Assembly (NCBI GenBank): GCA_025351825.1
Contig: JANXVE010000119.1
Span: 1 to 45,403 of the forward strand
Direction of reading: 5' to 3'
DNA length: 45,403 nt
Source: Chamaesiphon sp. 341R_metabat_111
GTDB lineage: Bacteria; Cyanobacteriota; Cyanobacteriia; Cyanobacteriales; Chamaesiphonaceae
Shown here: one piece after another, positions 30,010-38,011 of the stretch
How the letters are laid out: each line of letters begins with the position of its first letter
Position numbering within the stretch: position 1 is the first letter of the stretch
The notes under the pieces: generated by a model
Databases searched by the model: none
The model's input: the letters and a program-made list of their open reading frames with translations, nothing else
What the model was told of the DNA's origin: nothing
Position numbers and translations under genes: made by a program

Positions 30010-30177
30010 GATGCGTAGATCGATACCCCACCCAACCTCCCCTTGGAAAGGGGAGGAGCTAAGTTATCATTGAGTATCATCAATTTAATACATAATGAAT
30101 TTTCCCTTTAAAGGTGGGAATCTTGCCTCCTCCCCTTTCCAAGGGGAGGACTGAGGTGGGGTATAGATCTACGCATC
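30010..30177. mobile_element. MITE-like element with ~50-bp terminal inverted repeats
   Basis: The left arm (30010-30058) begins GATGCGTAGATCGATACCCC and the right arm (30126-30177), read in reverse, begins GATGCGTAGATCTATACCCC. Both arms continue into CCTCCCCTTGGAAAGGGGAG, so each also holds an inner palindrome. A ~67-bp AT-rich centre has no ORF. The size (~168 bp), long terminal inverted repeats and lack of coding fit a non-autonomous miniature element. No target duplication is evident. It ends about 5 bp from the stop of the gene at 30183 and fills most of the 29881-30182 gap. Confidence 0.6.
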
Positions 30178-30182
30178 ATCCT

Positions 30183-30572
30183 TTAATTGAGATCGTTACC
30201 GCTCTCAGCTTCCCAGTCCTCACAAGCTTCGTCAGTACAGCCATAGGGATGAAACCCGCACACCAAGAGATTGCCGCCATACGCAGAACCATTATAGTTG
30301 ACACAACCGACGCAAATGGGATGAATTGCCGGATCTGGCTTCGGTTGGGTGGGAACGTGAATGTCCCAATTAAAGGGACTAGGTTCTTCAAATTCTAATT
30401 CTTGCCAGAGTTCAGTCAACACTTCTTTCAGTTCGTCCCATTGGAGATTGAGGATTTCCTGAGCTTCGGTGGTAACTTCTTCGGCCAATTCTGTGAGTTC
30501 CAGGCGAAATCCATCAAACAGAGCGGTTAAGTCTTTAAACGCGGCGGAGATTTCCTTTTGCCATTCTTCCAT
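30183..30572 (-). CDS. Conserved cyanobacterial protein with C-terminal Cys motif
   Basis: 129 residues from the ATG at 30572, which has AGGTG 6 nt before it; a GTG three codons upstream is less likely. The N-terminal half is an acidic amphipathic helix region (WQKEISAAFKDLTALFDGF). The C-terminal half carries ICVGCVNYNGSAYGGNLLVC followed by GFHPYGCTDEACEDWE, so five cysteines and a His form a likely metal-binding knot. This motif, CxxC...LVCGxHPYG...C-DWE, is widespread among cyanobacterial hypothetical proteins as far as I recall. Its function is unknown. Confidence 0.75.
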   Translation of the reverse strand: MEEWQKEISAAFKDLTALFDGFRLELTELAEEVTTEAQEILNLQWDELKEVLTELWQELEFEEPSPFNWDIHVPTQPKPDPAIHPICVGCVNYNGSAYGGNLLVCGFHPYGCTDEACEDWEAESGNDLN

Positions 30573-30922
30573 AGCGAACACCTAGTAATTATTGTTCAAT
30601 CTAAACTCGGACTAAACGACGCGATTCTCCTTCAGAGAGGCTCCGCCAACGAATATCGCATCGTTTGATTACTATTTTAGATAGAAATGATACCTCAGCT
30701 CTAGTCTAGCATTCCCCATTACGATCGAAATGTTACGATCTCATCAAAATCTTGAATATTTCAAACAACTTATTTATGTAGTTGCAGGAGCGGAATTAAG
30801 TTAGTAATTTTTCTCAACAAGAAGCCCCAAGCTTAGTCTCCAAGCTATTTTTATCTCCCCAATTGCTTAGAATTTGATTAGAATATGATGGAAATGAGAT
30901 CGATCGAGAGAATTAATCAATT
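30573..30922. other. Spacer upstream of the VIT-like pseudogene
   Basis: No gene is supported in 350 bp. A repeat fragment TCAGAGAGGCTCCGCCAACG lies at about 30632-30651, flanked by GCGATTC and GAATATCGC. The rest is AT-rich and featureless to me. Confidence 0.45.
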
Positions 30923-31344
30923 ATGTCAACGATCGAACACACTGAGAAGCACTTCACGGCCTCTGAAACCGTTCGGGATTCGTGATTGGCATGTCTGATG
31001 GTTTAACCGTTCCCTTTGCCCTTGCAGCGGGTTTATCGGGGGCAATCAGTTCGACAAATATTATTGTCACTGCGGGGCTGGCTGAGATTGCGGCTGGCGG
31101 AATTGCAATGGGTTTAGGTGGCTATCTGGCGGCGAAGACTGAATCAGAACATTACGCCAGCGACGACAATGCTAACTTGGCACTAAAAATATCTGCTTTA
31201 TTTACATTGCTTGCCCTATTTGGATTTGGCTATATCAAAGGGAGATTCACAGGTGCTAAACCTTTAAATTCAGCGATTCAAACAGCAGCAATTGGTGGAT
31301 TAGCAGCGATCGCCGCTTTTTCAATCGCCCAGATATTTCACTAA
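30923..31344 (+). pseudogene. Decayed VIT1/CCC1-family iron/manganese transporter gene
   Basis: From the ATG at 30923 the frame reads MSTIEHTEKHFTASETVRDS and hits TGA. One base further on, the typical VIT sequence continues from the GTG at 30982 (VIGMSDGLTVPFALAAGLSG). A one-base loss at about 30980-30981 (GAT-TC-GTG for D-I-V) explains this. The remaining protein is also short. After TESEHYASDD it goes straight to a terminal pair of helices (ALFTLLALFGFGYIKGRF), so about 90 residues with the cytoplasmic metal-binding helices and TM3 are missing. Intact relatives have about 230 residues. Two separate lesions make a true pseudogene likely. Its stop abuts that of the convergent molybdoenzyme gene. 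Confidence 0.7.
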
Positions 31345-32046
31345 TCAAATCCCCCCAAACCATTCATAGCCTTGCTCTTCCCAATAACCTTTGCCACCTT
31401 GAGGAATTTGACTGACAAAGCTGATTTTCGTTACCCATTTAGATTGCTTGTAGCCCAATTTAATTGGTGCTGCTAATCTCAGCGGGGCACCATTCTCAAC
31501 TGGTAACGGCTGCCCATTCATCTGATAGGCTAGCAGAGTTTGAGGATGTAAAGCCGAAGCAAGATCCCAACTGTCGGTATATTTATCTGCCGATCCAAAT
31601 AAGACATAGCGAACACCAGCTTTGGGCTGAACTATTTGAGCTAAATCTCGTAGTCTGATGCCACCCCATTGAACGATCGCTGCCCAGCCCTCGACACAAA
31701 CATGTTGCATAATCATCGAAGCAAATGGTAGTTTCTTTAAGTTAAATAAGTTTAGTTCAGTCGGGAATTTCACTTCACCATCAATAACTAATTTATAGTC
31801 AATCGGATCGATCTTAGGGGTGAGATCGTAAGTGTTGATGAGTAATGCTTTGGGATCGATCACACTAGCCGAAAATTCAGGGATTAGACCTTGGGATCTA
31901 ACTAGTAACTCACCAAATGACTGATTCAGTGGCTCTGACAAATTGCCGACTTGAGTAGTTAGATCGTTTGTACAACTACCAAGGAAATAGCCGATACTAG
32001 ACATTCCCAATAATTGAATAGCTTGCCGACGATTGAGCTGATTCAT
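31345..32046 (-). CDS. Tat-exported molybdopterin-dependent oxidoreductase (sulfite oxidase/MsrP family)
   Basis: A 233-residue protein from the ATG at 32046. The N-terminus NRRQAIQLLGMSSIGYFLGSC has a twin-arginine motif and a lipobox-like LGSC, so it is probably a Tat-exported lipoprotein. The molybdenum-cofactor cysteine is in MQHVCVEGWAAIVQWGGI. The C-terminal half has GAPLRLAAPIKLGYKQSKWV, typical of the family. It lies directly after a membrane cytochrome b gene, which probably passes electrons to or from it. The substrate (sulfite, methionine sulfoxide or other) cannot be told. A TTG at 32112 would give a longer, less likely N-terminus. Confidence 0.85.
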   Translation of the reverse strand: MNQLNRRQAIQLLGMSSIGYFLGSCTNDLTTQVGNLSEPLNQSFGELLVRSQGLIPEFSASVIDPKALLINTYDLTPKIDPIDYKLVIDGEVKFPTELNLFNLKKLPFASMIMQHVCVEGWAAIVQWGGIRLRDLAQIVQPKAGVRYVLFGSADKYTDSWDLASALHPQTLLAYQMNGQPLPVENGAPLRLAAPIKLGYKQSKWVTKISFVSQIPQGGKGYWEEQGYEWFGGI

Positions 32047-32112
32047 CTTTCTAACTGCCTTAGATGTAGCGAAACTATTGATTTTAAATCTTGGATAGAG
32101 AACTAAATACAA

Positions 32113-32712
32113 CTAGGGACGGAACATTGACTGTGTTAATCGAATCCCTCCAGATCTAATCCCCATCATGATGTGAACAAAGACAAATAGCAAGGAAATT
32201 GGTACTGTCATAAAATGTACCGTACGCAAGGTTTGCCAATCAATAAATAACCAAGAGAGCAAATGAAATTGAGCGGGTTTATACATTGCCAATCCCGACA
32301 CGATCGCGATTAATAGCACGGGAATAATTGCTGTATAGATAATCCGATGCCAAGCGTAAGTACGTCGCTTGGGATTTTGCCCAACTTTTAGTGCTTGTAA
32401 ATCTTGTCCAGAAACAAATTTTCTTTTCCACCGCTGGGTAAGCAAGATATAAATCCCGTAAATTAGCAGGGTAAATGCGAATACCCACATCGTTGTAAAG
32501 TGCCAATTTCTACCGCCAGCTAGCCAATCACCCAATGTCGCCCACTTCGGAAATGTCCAACCACTCTTGCCTCCAAATACTGGAGTAGCATTGTAAATTT
32601 GCAAACCACTACCCATCATCAAAAATAGACTAATAATAATTAACCCGTGGAGGATTTTAATAAATCCTGTCTGGGGTGGAACGGGCGGAGATTTTTTAGG
32701 TTGTTTGTTCAT
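32113..32712 (-). CDS. Membrane cytochrome b (b561/b6-like) partner of the molybdoenzyme
   Basis: A 199-residue membrane protein with four hydrophobic helices: about residues 20-40 (LHGLIIISLFLMMGSGLQIY), 71-92, 123-147 and 161-185. Histidines placed for two b haems are visible in ILHGLII, NWHFTTMW, TVHFMTVP and FVHIMMG. It most likely anchors and exchanges electrons with the neighbouring Tat molybdoprotein, like the subunits of other bacterial molybdoenzyme pairs. The gene order is cytochrome first, molybdoenzyme second, on one strand. Confidence 0.85.
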   Translation of the reverse strand: MNKQPKKSPPVPPQTGFIKILHGLIIISLFLMMGSGLQIYNATPVFGGKSGWTFPKWATLGDWLAGGRNWHFTTMWVFAFTLLIYGIYILLTQRWKRKFVSGQDLQALKVGQNPKRRTYAWHRIIYTAIIPVLLIAIVSGLAMYKPAQFHLLSWLFIDWQTLRTVHFMTVPISLLFVFVHIMMGIRSGGIRLTQSMFRP

Positions 32713-32859
32713 AAGTTGGGAATTGATGAATCGGGGTTAGGCGGAAATATTAAAATTATTCAAGCTAGAGACATCATTCGATCGACTGAATCCATACCTT
32801 AAATACAAGCTCGATCGATGATTGGATTCATTTCATTCTACATGACCAGAAATGAGTAA

Positions 32860-33555
32860 TTAGAGTCTCACTTTTAGGCAAGTCATCAACCACAAAAATC
32901 CTATTCCATATCCAGCAATAATATCCGTTGGATAATGTACGCCTAGATATAAACGGCTAAACCCGATCGAGAGAATCAGTATACTAGCAGAAATATAAAT
33001 GTATCTTTGATACTGCACTAACTCTTTGGCAAATATATAAGCAATAAAACCATAAACAACCATCGAACCAACGGCGTGACCACTTGGAAAAGAAAAAGAA
33101 TGTTCGCTAATTAATCGCGTCCATAATTCAGGGCGAGGTTTCGCGAAAAATAACTTCATCACCTGGTTGATTAATACCCCACCGACACAGACGATAGTAA
33201 ATCTTGCGACATCAGCAAATCGTCGCTTTATTCCCAACCAAATAATAGTAGCCACGAAGACAGTTACTACCATTGGTGGATTGCCGAGAGCCGTAATAAA
33301 CAGCATCACACGATCGAGTTGCGGATTGGCAAATTGATGAATCCACAATAGTGCAGATCGATCGAAACTAACTGCTTCTCGTTCCCATGCCTCCGTACAT
33401 AGCCACGCCACAACACCCAGAATAAGCAGGTAGCCACTCAACCATAAGCCTTGATGTCGGAGGCTATTAATTAGATTCTGATGGCTAGAGCGAAGCTTGT
33501 GCATGGTGAGGTTAATTAAATGCGATGAGTTTATATTATCGATCTCAACAAACAT
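32860..33555 (-). CDS. PAP2-family membrane phosphatase
   Basis: A 231-residue protein. It shows the three PAP2 phosphatase motifs: KLFFAKPRPELWTR (K-x6-R-P), FSFPSGHAVGS (PSGH) and SRLYLGVHYPTDIIAG (S-R-x5-H-x3-D). Five to six membrane helices surround them. Such enzymes hydrolyse lipid or undecaprenyl diphosphates at the membrane. The ATG at 33555 overlaps the upstream gene by 11 bp; an internal ATG at 33504 is the alternative start, giving a 214-residue protein. Confidence 0.9.
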   Translation of the reverse strand: MFVEIDNINSSHLINLTMHKLRSSHQNLINSLRHQGLWLSGYLLILGVVAWLCTEAWEREAVSFDRSALLWIHQFANPQLDRVMLFITALGNPPMVVTVFVATIIWLGIKRRFADVARFTIVCVGGVLINQVMKLFFAKPRPELWTRLISEHSFSFPSGHAVGSMVVYGFIAYIFAKELVQYQRYIYISASILILSIGFSRLYLGVHYPTDIIAGYGIGFLWLMTCLKVRL

Positions 33556-34033
33556 CCGGTGGTAATTGCGACTTGGGCGGTTGTTGTAGTCGCTGTTCGC
33601 TGGCGGAGCCTTCCCGCTGGGAAATTGAATCTTCTAAGCTCTGGCGGGAGATTTCTTTACCAAGATCGAGATTTTGAGAGTTATTGAGAAAGACAATTCG
33701 ATCGATCTCAGGGAAAGCCAGTAAATAAAATAATAGCTGAATCACTGGAACTTCGACGGCTGAATCATTCACCAGCGAACCACCGTCGAATTGACCGATA
33801 TCTTCAGGTTTAATAAAAGCGTAAATAACTTTAATTTCTAAATCGGGTTGACGGTGATGCTTGAGGGTGGTAATTACCGATTCGCCCTGCTGACTTTGGC
33901 AGATATAATATGTCGTCTGGGGTAAAGTCTCGGCAGCCTGTTGCAAGATGGGAGCAATCTCTCTTACGCTCTTGCGACTTTCGACATCTGGCGCGCCGTC
34001 AATTAATTTCTTTATTTGCTCTTCAATATTCAT
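33545..34033 (-). CDS. Conserved hypothetical protein with repeat-derived C-terminus
   Basis: A 162-residue soluble protein. The first ~130 residues (MNIEEQIKKLIDGAPDVESR to about LGKEISRQSLEDSI) look like a normal folded domain, with predicted strands around TYYICQS and EIKVIYAFI. I do not recognise the family. The last ~30 residues (SQREGSASEQRLQQPPKSQL) are encoded by a repeat related to the GGCTCCGCCAACG elements at 30639-30652 and 9790-9843. The protein may thus end in read-through repeat sequence. It overlaps the PAP2 gene by 11 bp. Confidence 0.6.
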   Translation of the reverse strand: MNIEEQIKKLIDGAPDVESRKSVREIAPILQQAAETLPQTTYYICQSQQGESVITTLKHHRQPDLEIKVIYAFIKPEDIGQFDGGSLVNDSAVEVPVIQLLFYLLAFPEIDRIVFLNNSQNLDLGKEISRQSLEDSISQREGSASEQRLQQPPKSQLPPDVC

Positions 34034-34092
34034 CGAATTAGGCTGTAGTAATGAGGCTCTGGTGATTAGGCTCCATAACGCATAATTATCGA

Positions 34093-34124
34093 CCTAACAC
34101 CTAAAGCCTAAAGCCTAAAGCCTC
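34093..34124. repeat. Heptamer repeat (GCCTAAA type) upstream of dnaK
   Basis: CCTAACACCTAAAGCCTAAA, then AGCCTAAAGCC, in the divergent spacer before dnaK; unit spacing 7. Single AGGC units also occur next to the start of the gene at 33545-34033 on the other strand. Confidence 0.65.
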
Positions 34125-34250
34125 CACATTCAAGCTACCGTCGTGTAACTCTAGCTCCCTAAGTAGGGCTATCCCCACCCGAATAGTGTGCCAATCGGAT
34201 AAAATAAGACCAACATTTGTGACAAATTAGTCATCTAGGAAAAGCAACGG

Positions 34251-36842
34251 ATGGGCAAAGTAGTAGGCATCGACCTGGGTACCACCAATTCAGTGGTAGC
34301 TGTCATGGAAGGCGGGAAACCAGTAGTAATCGCCAATGCCGAAGGTATGCGTACCACTCCCTCTGTCGTTGGTTTTAGCAAGGATGGCGAGCGTCTGGTG
34401 GGGCAGATGGCGCGCAGGCAGACTGAGTTAAATCCCCAGAATACCTTTTATGGGGTCAAGCGGTTTATGGGGCGCAAATATGCCGAACTCAGCCCCCAAT
34501 CCAAGCAAGTGCCCTACACCATCCGTAAAGATGAAGATGGTAACGTCAAAATCAAATGTCCCAAACAAAATCGGGAATACGCACCAGAAGAAATTTCGGC
34601 AATGATTATGCAGAAGCTAGCTGATGAAGCTAGCCGATACCTGGGCGAACCCGTGACTGGTGCCGTAATTACCGTACCTGCTTACTTTAATGATGCCCAA
34701 CGTCAAGCAACCAAAAACGCTGGCAAGATTGCTGGATTGGAAGTGCTGCGAATTCTGAATGAGCCAACGGCAGCCTCCCTGGCGTATGGGTTGGATAAAC
34801 GCCGGAGTGAGACGATCTTGGCGTTCGATCTTGGCGGCGGTACGTTTGATGTGTCGGTACTCGAAGTTGGCGATGGCGTGTTTCAGGTTAAGTCTACCAG
34901 CGGTGATACGCAGTTGGGTGGGGTGGATTTCGATCGCAAGATCGTTGATTGGCTAGCAGAGCAGTTTCTCGCGACTGAGAATATCGATCTGCGGAAGGAG
35001 CGTCAATCCCTCCAGCGGCTGACAGAAGCGGCGGAGAAGGCCAAAATCGAACTTTCTGGCGTGATGGTCACAGATATCAATTTACCCTTCATTACAGCCA
35101 CGGCAGATGGCCCCAAGCACATTGAGACTAGACTCACCCGCGCTCAATTTGAGGAGCTGTGTGGGGATCTGATTAGTCGGCTGCGGGGACCAGTCAAGCG
35201 GGCGATGAATGATGCTCAGTTATCAGCTTATGACATCGATGAAATTGTTTTAGTCGGTGGCTCGACGCGGATTCCCGCCGTTCAGGAATTAGTCCGCAAT
35301 TTTATCAATAAACGCCCGAATCAAAATGTCAATCCTGACGAGGTTGTCGCTGTTGGTGCCGCAATTCAAGCGGGGATCTTAGCTGGTGAAGTCAAAGATA
35401 TCTTACTGCTCGATGTGACTCCACTCTCGATCGGACTAGAAACTATCGGTGGTGTGATGAAAAAACTCATCCCTCGCAACACTACCATCCCAGTGCGGAA
35501 GTCGGACATCTTCTCCACATCTGAAAATAACCAAACGATGGTGGAACTCCACGTCGTTCAAGGCGAACGGGAAATGGCTAATGATAATAAATCACTAGGT
35601 AGATTTAAGCTCACAGGCATTCCACCCGCGCCGAAAGGCATTCCCCAAGTTCAGGTGTCTCTGGATATCGATGCCAATGGTATCCTCCAAGTCACCGCAA
35701 TGGATCGCACCACTGGGCGCGAACAAACGGTGACAATCCAAGGTGCTTCCACTCTGGGCGAACTGGAAGTTCAACGAATGATCGAAGAAGCAACTCAATT
35801 TGCCGCTAGCGACAAGCTAAAGCGCGATAAAATTGATAAGCGCAATCGAGCTGAATCTCTATCCTATCAAGCCGAACGCCAATTACGGGAAGTTGCCCTC
35901 GAATTTGGGATGCAATTTGCCAATGCTCAACGCAAACAAATCGAAGCTTTAGTTCGTGAAATTCGGGAAGCTTTAGCCGATGGTGATGAGCGACTAATCG
36001 ACGAAGTAAAAAATGAACTCGATGACGCGCTTTATGATTTTAGTCGTCAGGTCAAAACCCTGACTGAGGAGGAAGATAAAGGTATTCTGGGTACGCTCAA
36101 AGATATCTTTATTGGCGACGACGAGGAATATAATTATCGCGATAACTACAACAACCGCGACATTTACAATCCTTACGGCAATCCCCAAGATTCTTATTAC
36201 GATAATCGGGGCAATGACTATTACAGAGATCGCGGTGCGCTGCCACCCCAAAACTACAACCAAGACTATAATCCACCCAGAGATCCCTATGGCGATAACT
36301 CTAGAAATAGACAGAATGAAAATCGCTCGAATCCGCGCAATAATCCAGATCGTTCCAATCGCAATCCGCCACAGGATCGATCTGACTATAACAATGACAG
36401 ATACACTCGCGACGATCGATACCCCAATCGTCAGCCTGATAACTACAACCCCAATCCGCGCGGCGATGACTACCCTCGTCGTCCACCAGCAAATAACCCC
36501 CCTGTGGATCGATTTCGCCAAGATAGCGACTATCTAGATGACGCACCAGAACAGGATCGATGGGATGAGCCAGCCCCACAGCCATCTCGTCGGAACCCAG
36601 ATCCAGAGACACGCTCACAAAGACCTCCAGCAGATAGATCGACTCCTCCAGATTCCCGCCCTAGCAATCCCCGTTCCATGCCCCCAGAACAGCGAGATGC
36701 TCGCTATGGAAACGAATCTCCACCACCCCTAAGACCTGAAGTTCGCCGTCAGCCAAATGACAACCCACCGAGTCGTCGCCCCAACAATTCCCCCGTTCAG
36801 CCAGTTCGTGATGATTGGGATGATGAAGATGAGTGGTATTGA
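34251..36842 (+). CDS. dnaK: Hsp70 chaperone DnaK, cyanobacterial DnaK3-like with long disordered tail
   Basis: ATP-dependent chaperone of 863 residues, far longer than the ~640 of standard DnaK. The N-terminal ATPase domain has [11 protein letters not shown], the [15 protein letters not shown] motif, [14 protein letters not shown] and [13 protein letters not shown]. The linker [19 protein letters not shown] is followed by the substrate-binding domain, which ends around residue 620. A tail of about 240 residues rich in Asn, Asp, Arg, Tyr, Pro and Gln then runs to [10 protein letters not shown], with no membrane segment. In characterised cyanobacteria DnaK3 has a long C-terminal extension, is essential and associates with thylakoids; a dnaJ gene follows it, as here. 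AGGA lies 10 nt before the ATG. Confidence 0.92.
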   Translation: MGKVVGIDLGTTNSVVAVMEGGKPVVIANAEGMRTTPSVVGFSKDGERLVGQMARRQTELNPQNTFYGVKRFMGRKYAELSPQSKQVPYTIRKDEDGNVKIKCPKQNREYAPEEISAMIMQKLADEASRYLGEPVTGAVITVPAYFNDAQRQATKNAGKIAGLEVLRILNEPTAASLAYGLDKRRSETILAFDLGGGTFDVSVLEVGDGVFQVKSTSGDTQLGGVDFDRKIVDWLAEQFLATENIDLRKERQSLQRLTEAAEKAKIELSGVMVTDINLPFITATADGPKHIETRLTRAQFEELCGDLISRLRGPVKRAMNDAQLSAYDIDEIVLVGGSTRIPAVQELVRNFINKRPNQNVNPDEVVAVGAAIQAGILAGEVKDILLLDVTPLSIGLETIGGVMKKLIPRNTTIPVRKSDIFSTSENNQTMVELHVVQGEREMANDNKSLGRFKLTGIPPAPKGIPQVQVSLDIDANGILQVTAMDRTTGREQTVTIQGASTLGELEVQRMIEEATQFAASDKLKRDKIDKRNRAESLSYQAERQLREVALEFGMQFANAQRKQIEALVREIREALADGDERLIDEVKNELDDALYDFSRQVKTLTEEEDKGILGTLKDIFIGDDEEYNYRDNYNNRDIYNPYGNPQDSYYDNRGNDYYRDRGALPPQNYNQDYNPPRDPYGDNSRNRQNENRSNPRNNPDRSNRNPPQDRSDYNNDRYTRDDRYPNRQPDNYNPNPRGDDYPRRPPANNPPVDRFRQDSDYLDDAPEQDRWDEPAPQPSRRNPDPETRSQRPPADRSTPPDSRPSNPRSMPPEQRDARYGNESPPPLRPEVRRQPNDNPPSRRPNNSPVQPVRDDWDDEDEWY

Positions 36843-36998
36843 TTAGGGGTTAGGCTTTGGGCGTTAGGCTTTAGGGTAGATATTTTTGTCTTTCAGTTCA
36901 AGCCAAGATCTTAATCATCTCTCTTATCCAACGCCTAAAGCCCAAAGCCCAAAGCCCAAAGCCTCCTTCTAAAGCCTAACCCCTAAAGTCCAAAGCCT
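36843..36998. repeat. Heptamer repeat array between dnaK and dnaJ
   Basis: It begins with GGGGTTAGGCTTTGGGCGTT and TTAGGCTTTAGGG on the dnaK side. It ends with GCCTAAAGCCCAAAGCCCAA and related units on the dnaJ side, in inverse orientation, so the spacer can fold. It is the same family as the rpoB-rpoC1 spacer (16282-16529). The last unit ends about 3 nt before the dnaJ ATG. Confidence 0.75.
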
Positions 36999-37001
36999 AC
37001 A

Positions 37002-38006
37002 ATGCAAGATATTCCCAATTATTACGAGCTATTAGGTGTGAAGCGGGATGCTGCGCCTGATGAGATTAAACAATCATTTCGGAGGTTGGCACGGCAATAC
37101 CATCCAGATCTCAATCCTGGGGATAAAGCGGCTGAGGATAAGTTTAAGGATATTAGTGAAGCTTATGAAATTCTGTCCGATCGATCCAAGCGATCTCAGT
37201 ATGATAAATTTACTGGATTTTGGCGCAAAAATCGCACAAAGGCTCCCACCAGTCAGCCGAGAGAGCCTAGAGATCGATCGAATGATGAAGAAGAATTTGG
37301 CGATGATTTCAATACTTTTATCGATCGATTATTAGGGCGAAAAAAAGAGTCAAGCAATAGTAGAGATAAAGGATCGAGATCTGAGGCTCAAACAGATCGT
37401 AGTACTCGGAACACTGAACGCCGAAATCCCCGCGAAGCTAGAGATCCAGATCGCAATACTTTTACAGAACCTCAACCTAGATTAAATCCCAAAAACCTCG
37501 AAGCCGAACTCACTTTACCGCTAGACAAAGCTTATTTGGGTGGGCGGGAGCGGATTACAATCCAAGAAGATGGTCGATCTCTAGAAGTTGATATGCCTCC
37601 AGGCATGATTCCAGGTCAAAAGATTCGGCTACGCGGACAAGGAATTGGTGGCGGCGATCTTTATCTGAAAATCAATGTTTCACCACACCAATTTTTTAGA
37701 CTCGAAGGGGTGAATATCTATTGCCAATTGCCAATTACACCAGCAGAAGCCGTCCTCGGTGGATTTGTAGAAGTGCCAACCCTCGATGGATTGGTCAAGA
37801 TTAGTCTGCCTCAAAGTATCACTTCTGGTCAAAAATTGCGATTGGCTGGCAAAGGTTTTCCTGGTGAAGATGGTAGGCGAGGCGATCAACTATTAGAAAT
37901 CCAGATTGTCGTACCTAAAAATCTCCTCCCCGCCGAACGTGAACTCTACGAAAAGCTGCGCGAAATTGAATCATTTAATCCTCGATTGGATCTAACCACA
38001 ATTTAA
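37002..38006 (+). CDS. dnaJ: J-domain co-chaperone (DnaJ, type II without zinc finger)
   Basis: Activates the neighbouring Hsp70. Residues 6-72 form the J domain with [20 protein letters not shown], including the HPD tripeptide essential for DnaK contact. A charged linker rich in Arg/Ser/Glu follows to about 160. Then come two beta-domain repeats as in CbpA/DnaJB proteins (GGRERITIQEDGRSLEVDMP and LPITPAEAVLGGFVEVPTLD). There is no CxxCxGxG zinc finger. The position 159 bp after dnaK3-like dnaK matches the dnaK3-dnaJ pairing of other cyanobacteria. No Shine-Dalgarno is visible. It converges with uvrB (5-bp gap). Confidence 0.9.
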   Translation: MQDIPNYYELLGVKRDAAPDEIKQSFRRLARQYHPDLNPGDKAAEDKFKDISEAYEILSDRSKRSQYDKFTGFWRKNRTKAPTSQPREPRDRSNDEEEFGDDFNTFIDRLLGRKKESSNSRDKGSRSEAQTDRSTRNTERRNPREARDPDRNTFTEPQPRLNPKNLEAELTLPLDKAYLGGRERITIQEDGRSLEVDMPPGMIPGQKIRLRGQGIGGGDLYLKINVSPHQFFRLEGVNIYCQLPITPAEAVLGGFVEVPTLDGLVKISLPQSITSGQKLRLAGKGFPGEDGRRGDQLLEIQIVVPKNLLPAERELYEKLREIESFNPRLDLTTI

Positions 38007-38011
38007 TAGCA

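Noticed and set aside
34125-34250. CIRCE (HrcA operator) upstream of dnaK
   Set aside because: No TTAGCACTC-N9-GAGTGCTAA element is present in the spacer.
35994-36521. Antisense reading of 175 codons, rich in Ile and Val, opposite the DnaK tail
   Set aside because: It is the complement of the Asp/Asn/Arg/Tyr-codon-rich tail, which gives strings of Ile/Val. It has no start signal and no plausible domain.
36112-36537. Second plus-strand reading of 141 codons (Ile/Thr-rich) inside dnaK
   Set aside because: Low-complexity shadow of the DnaK tail in another frame.
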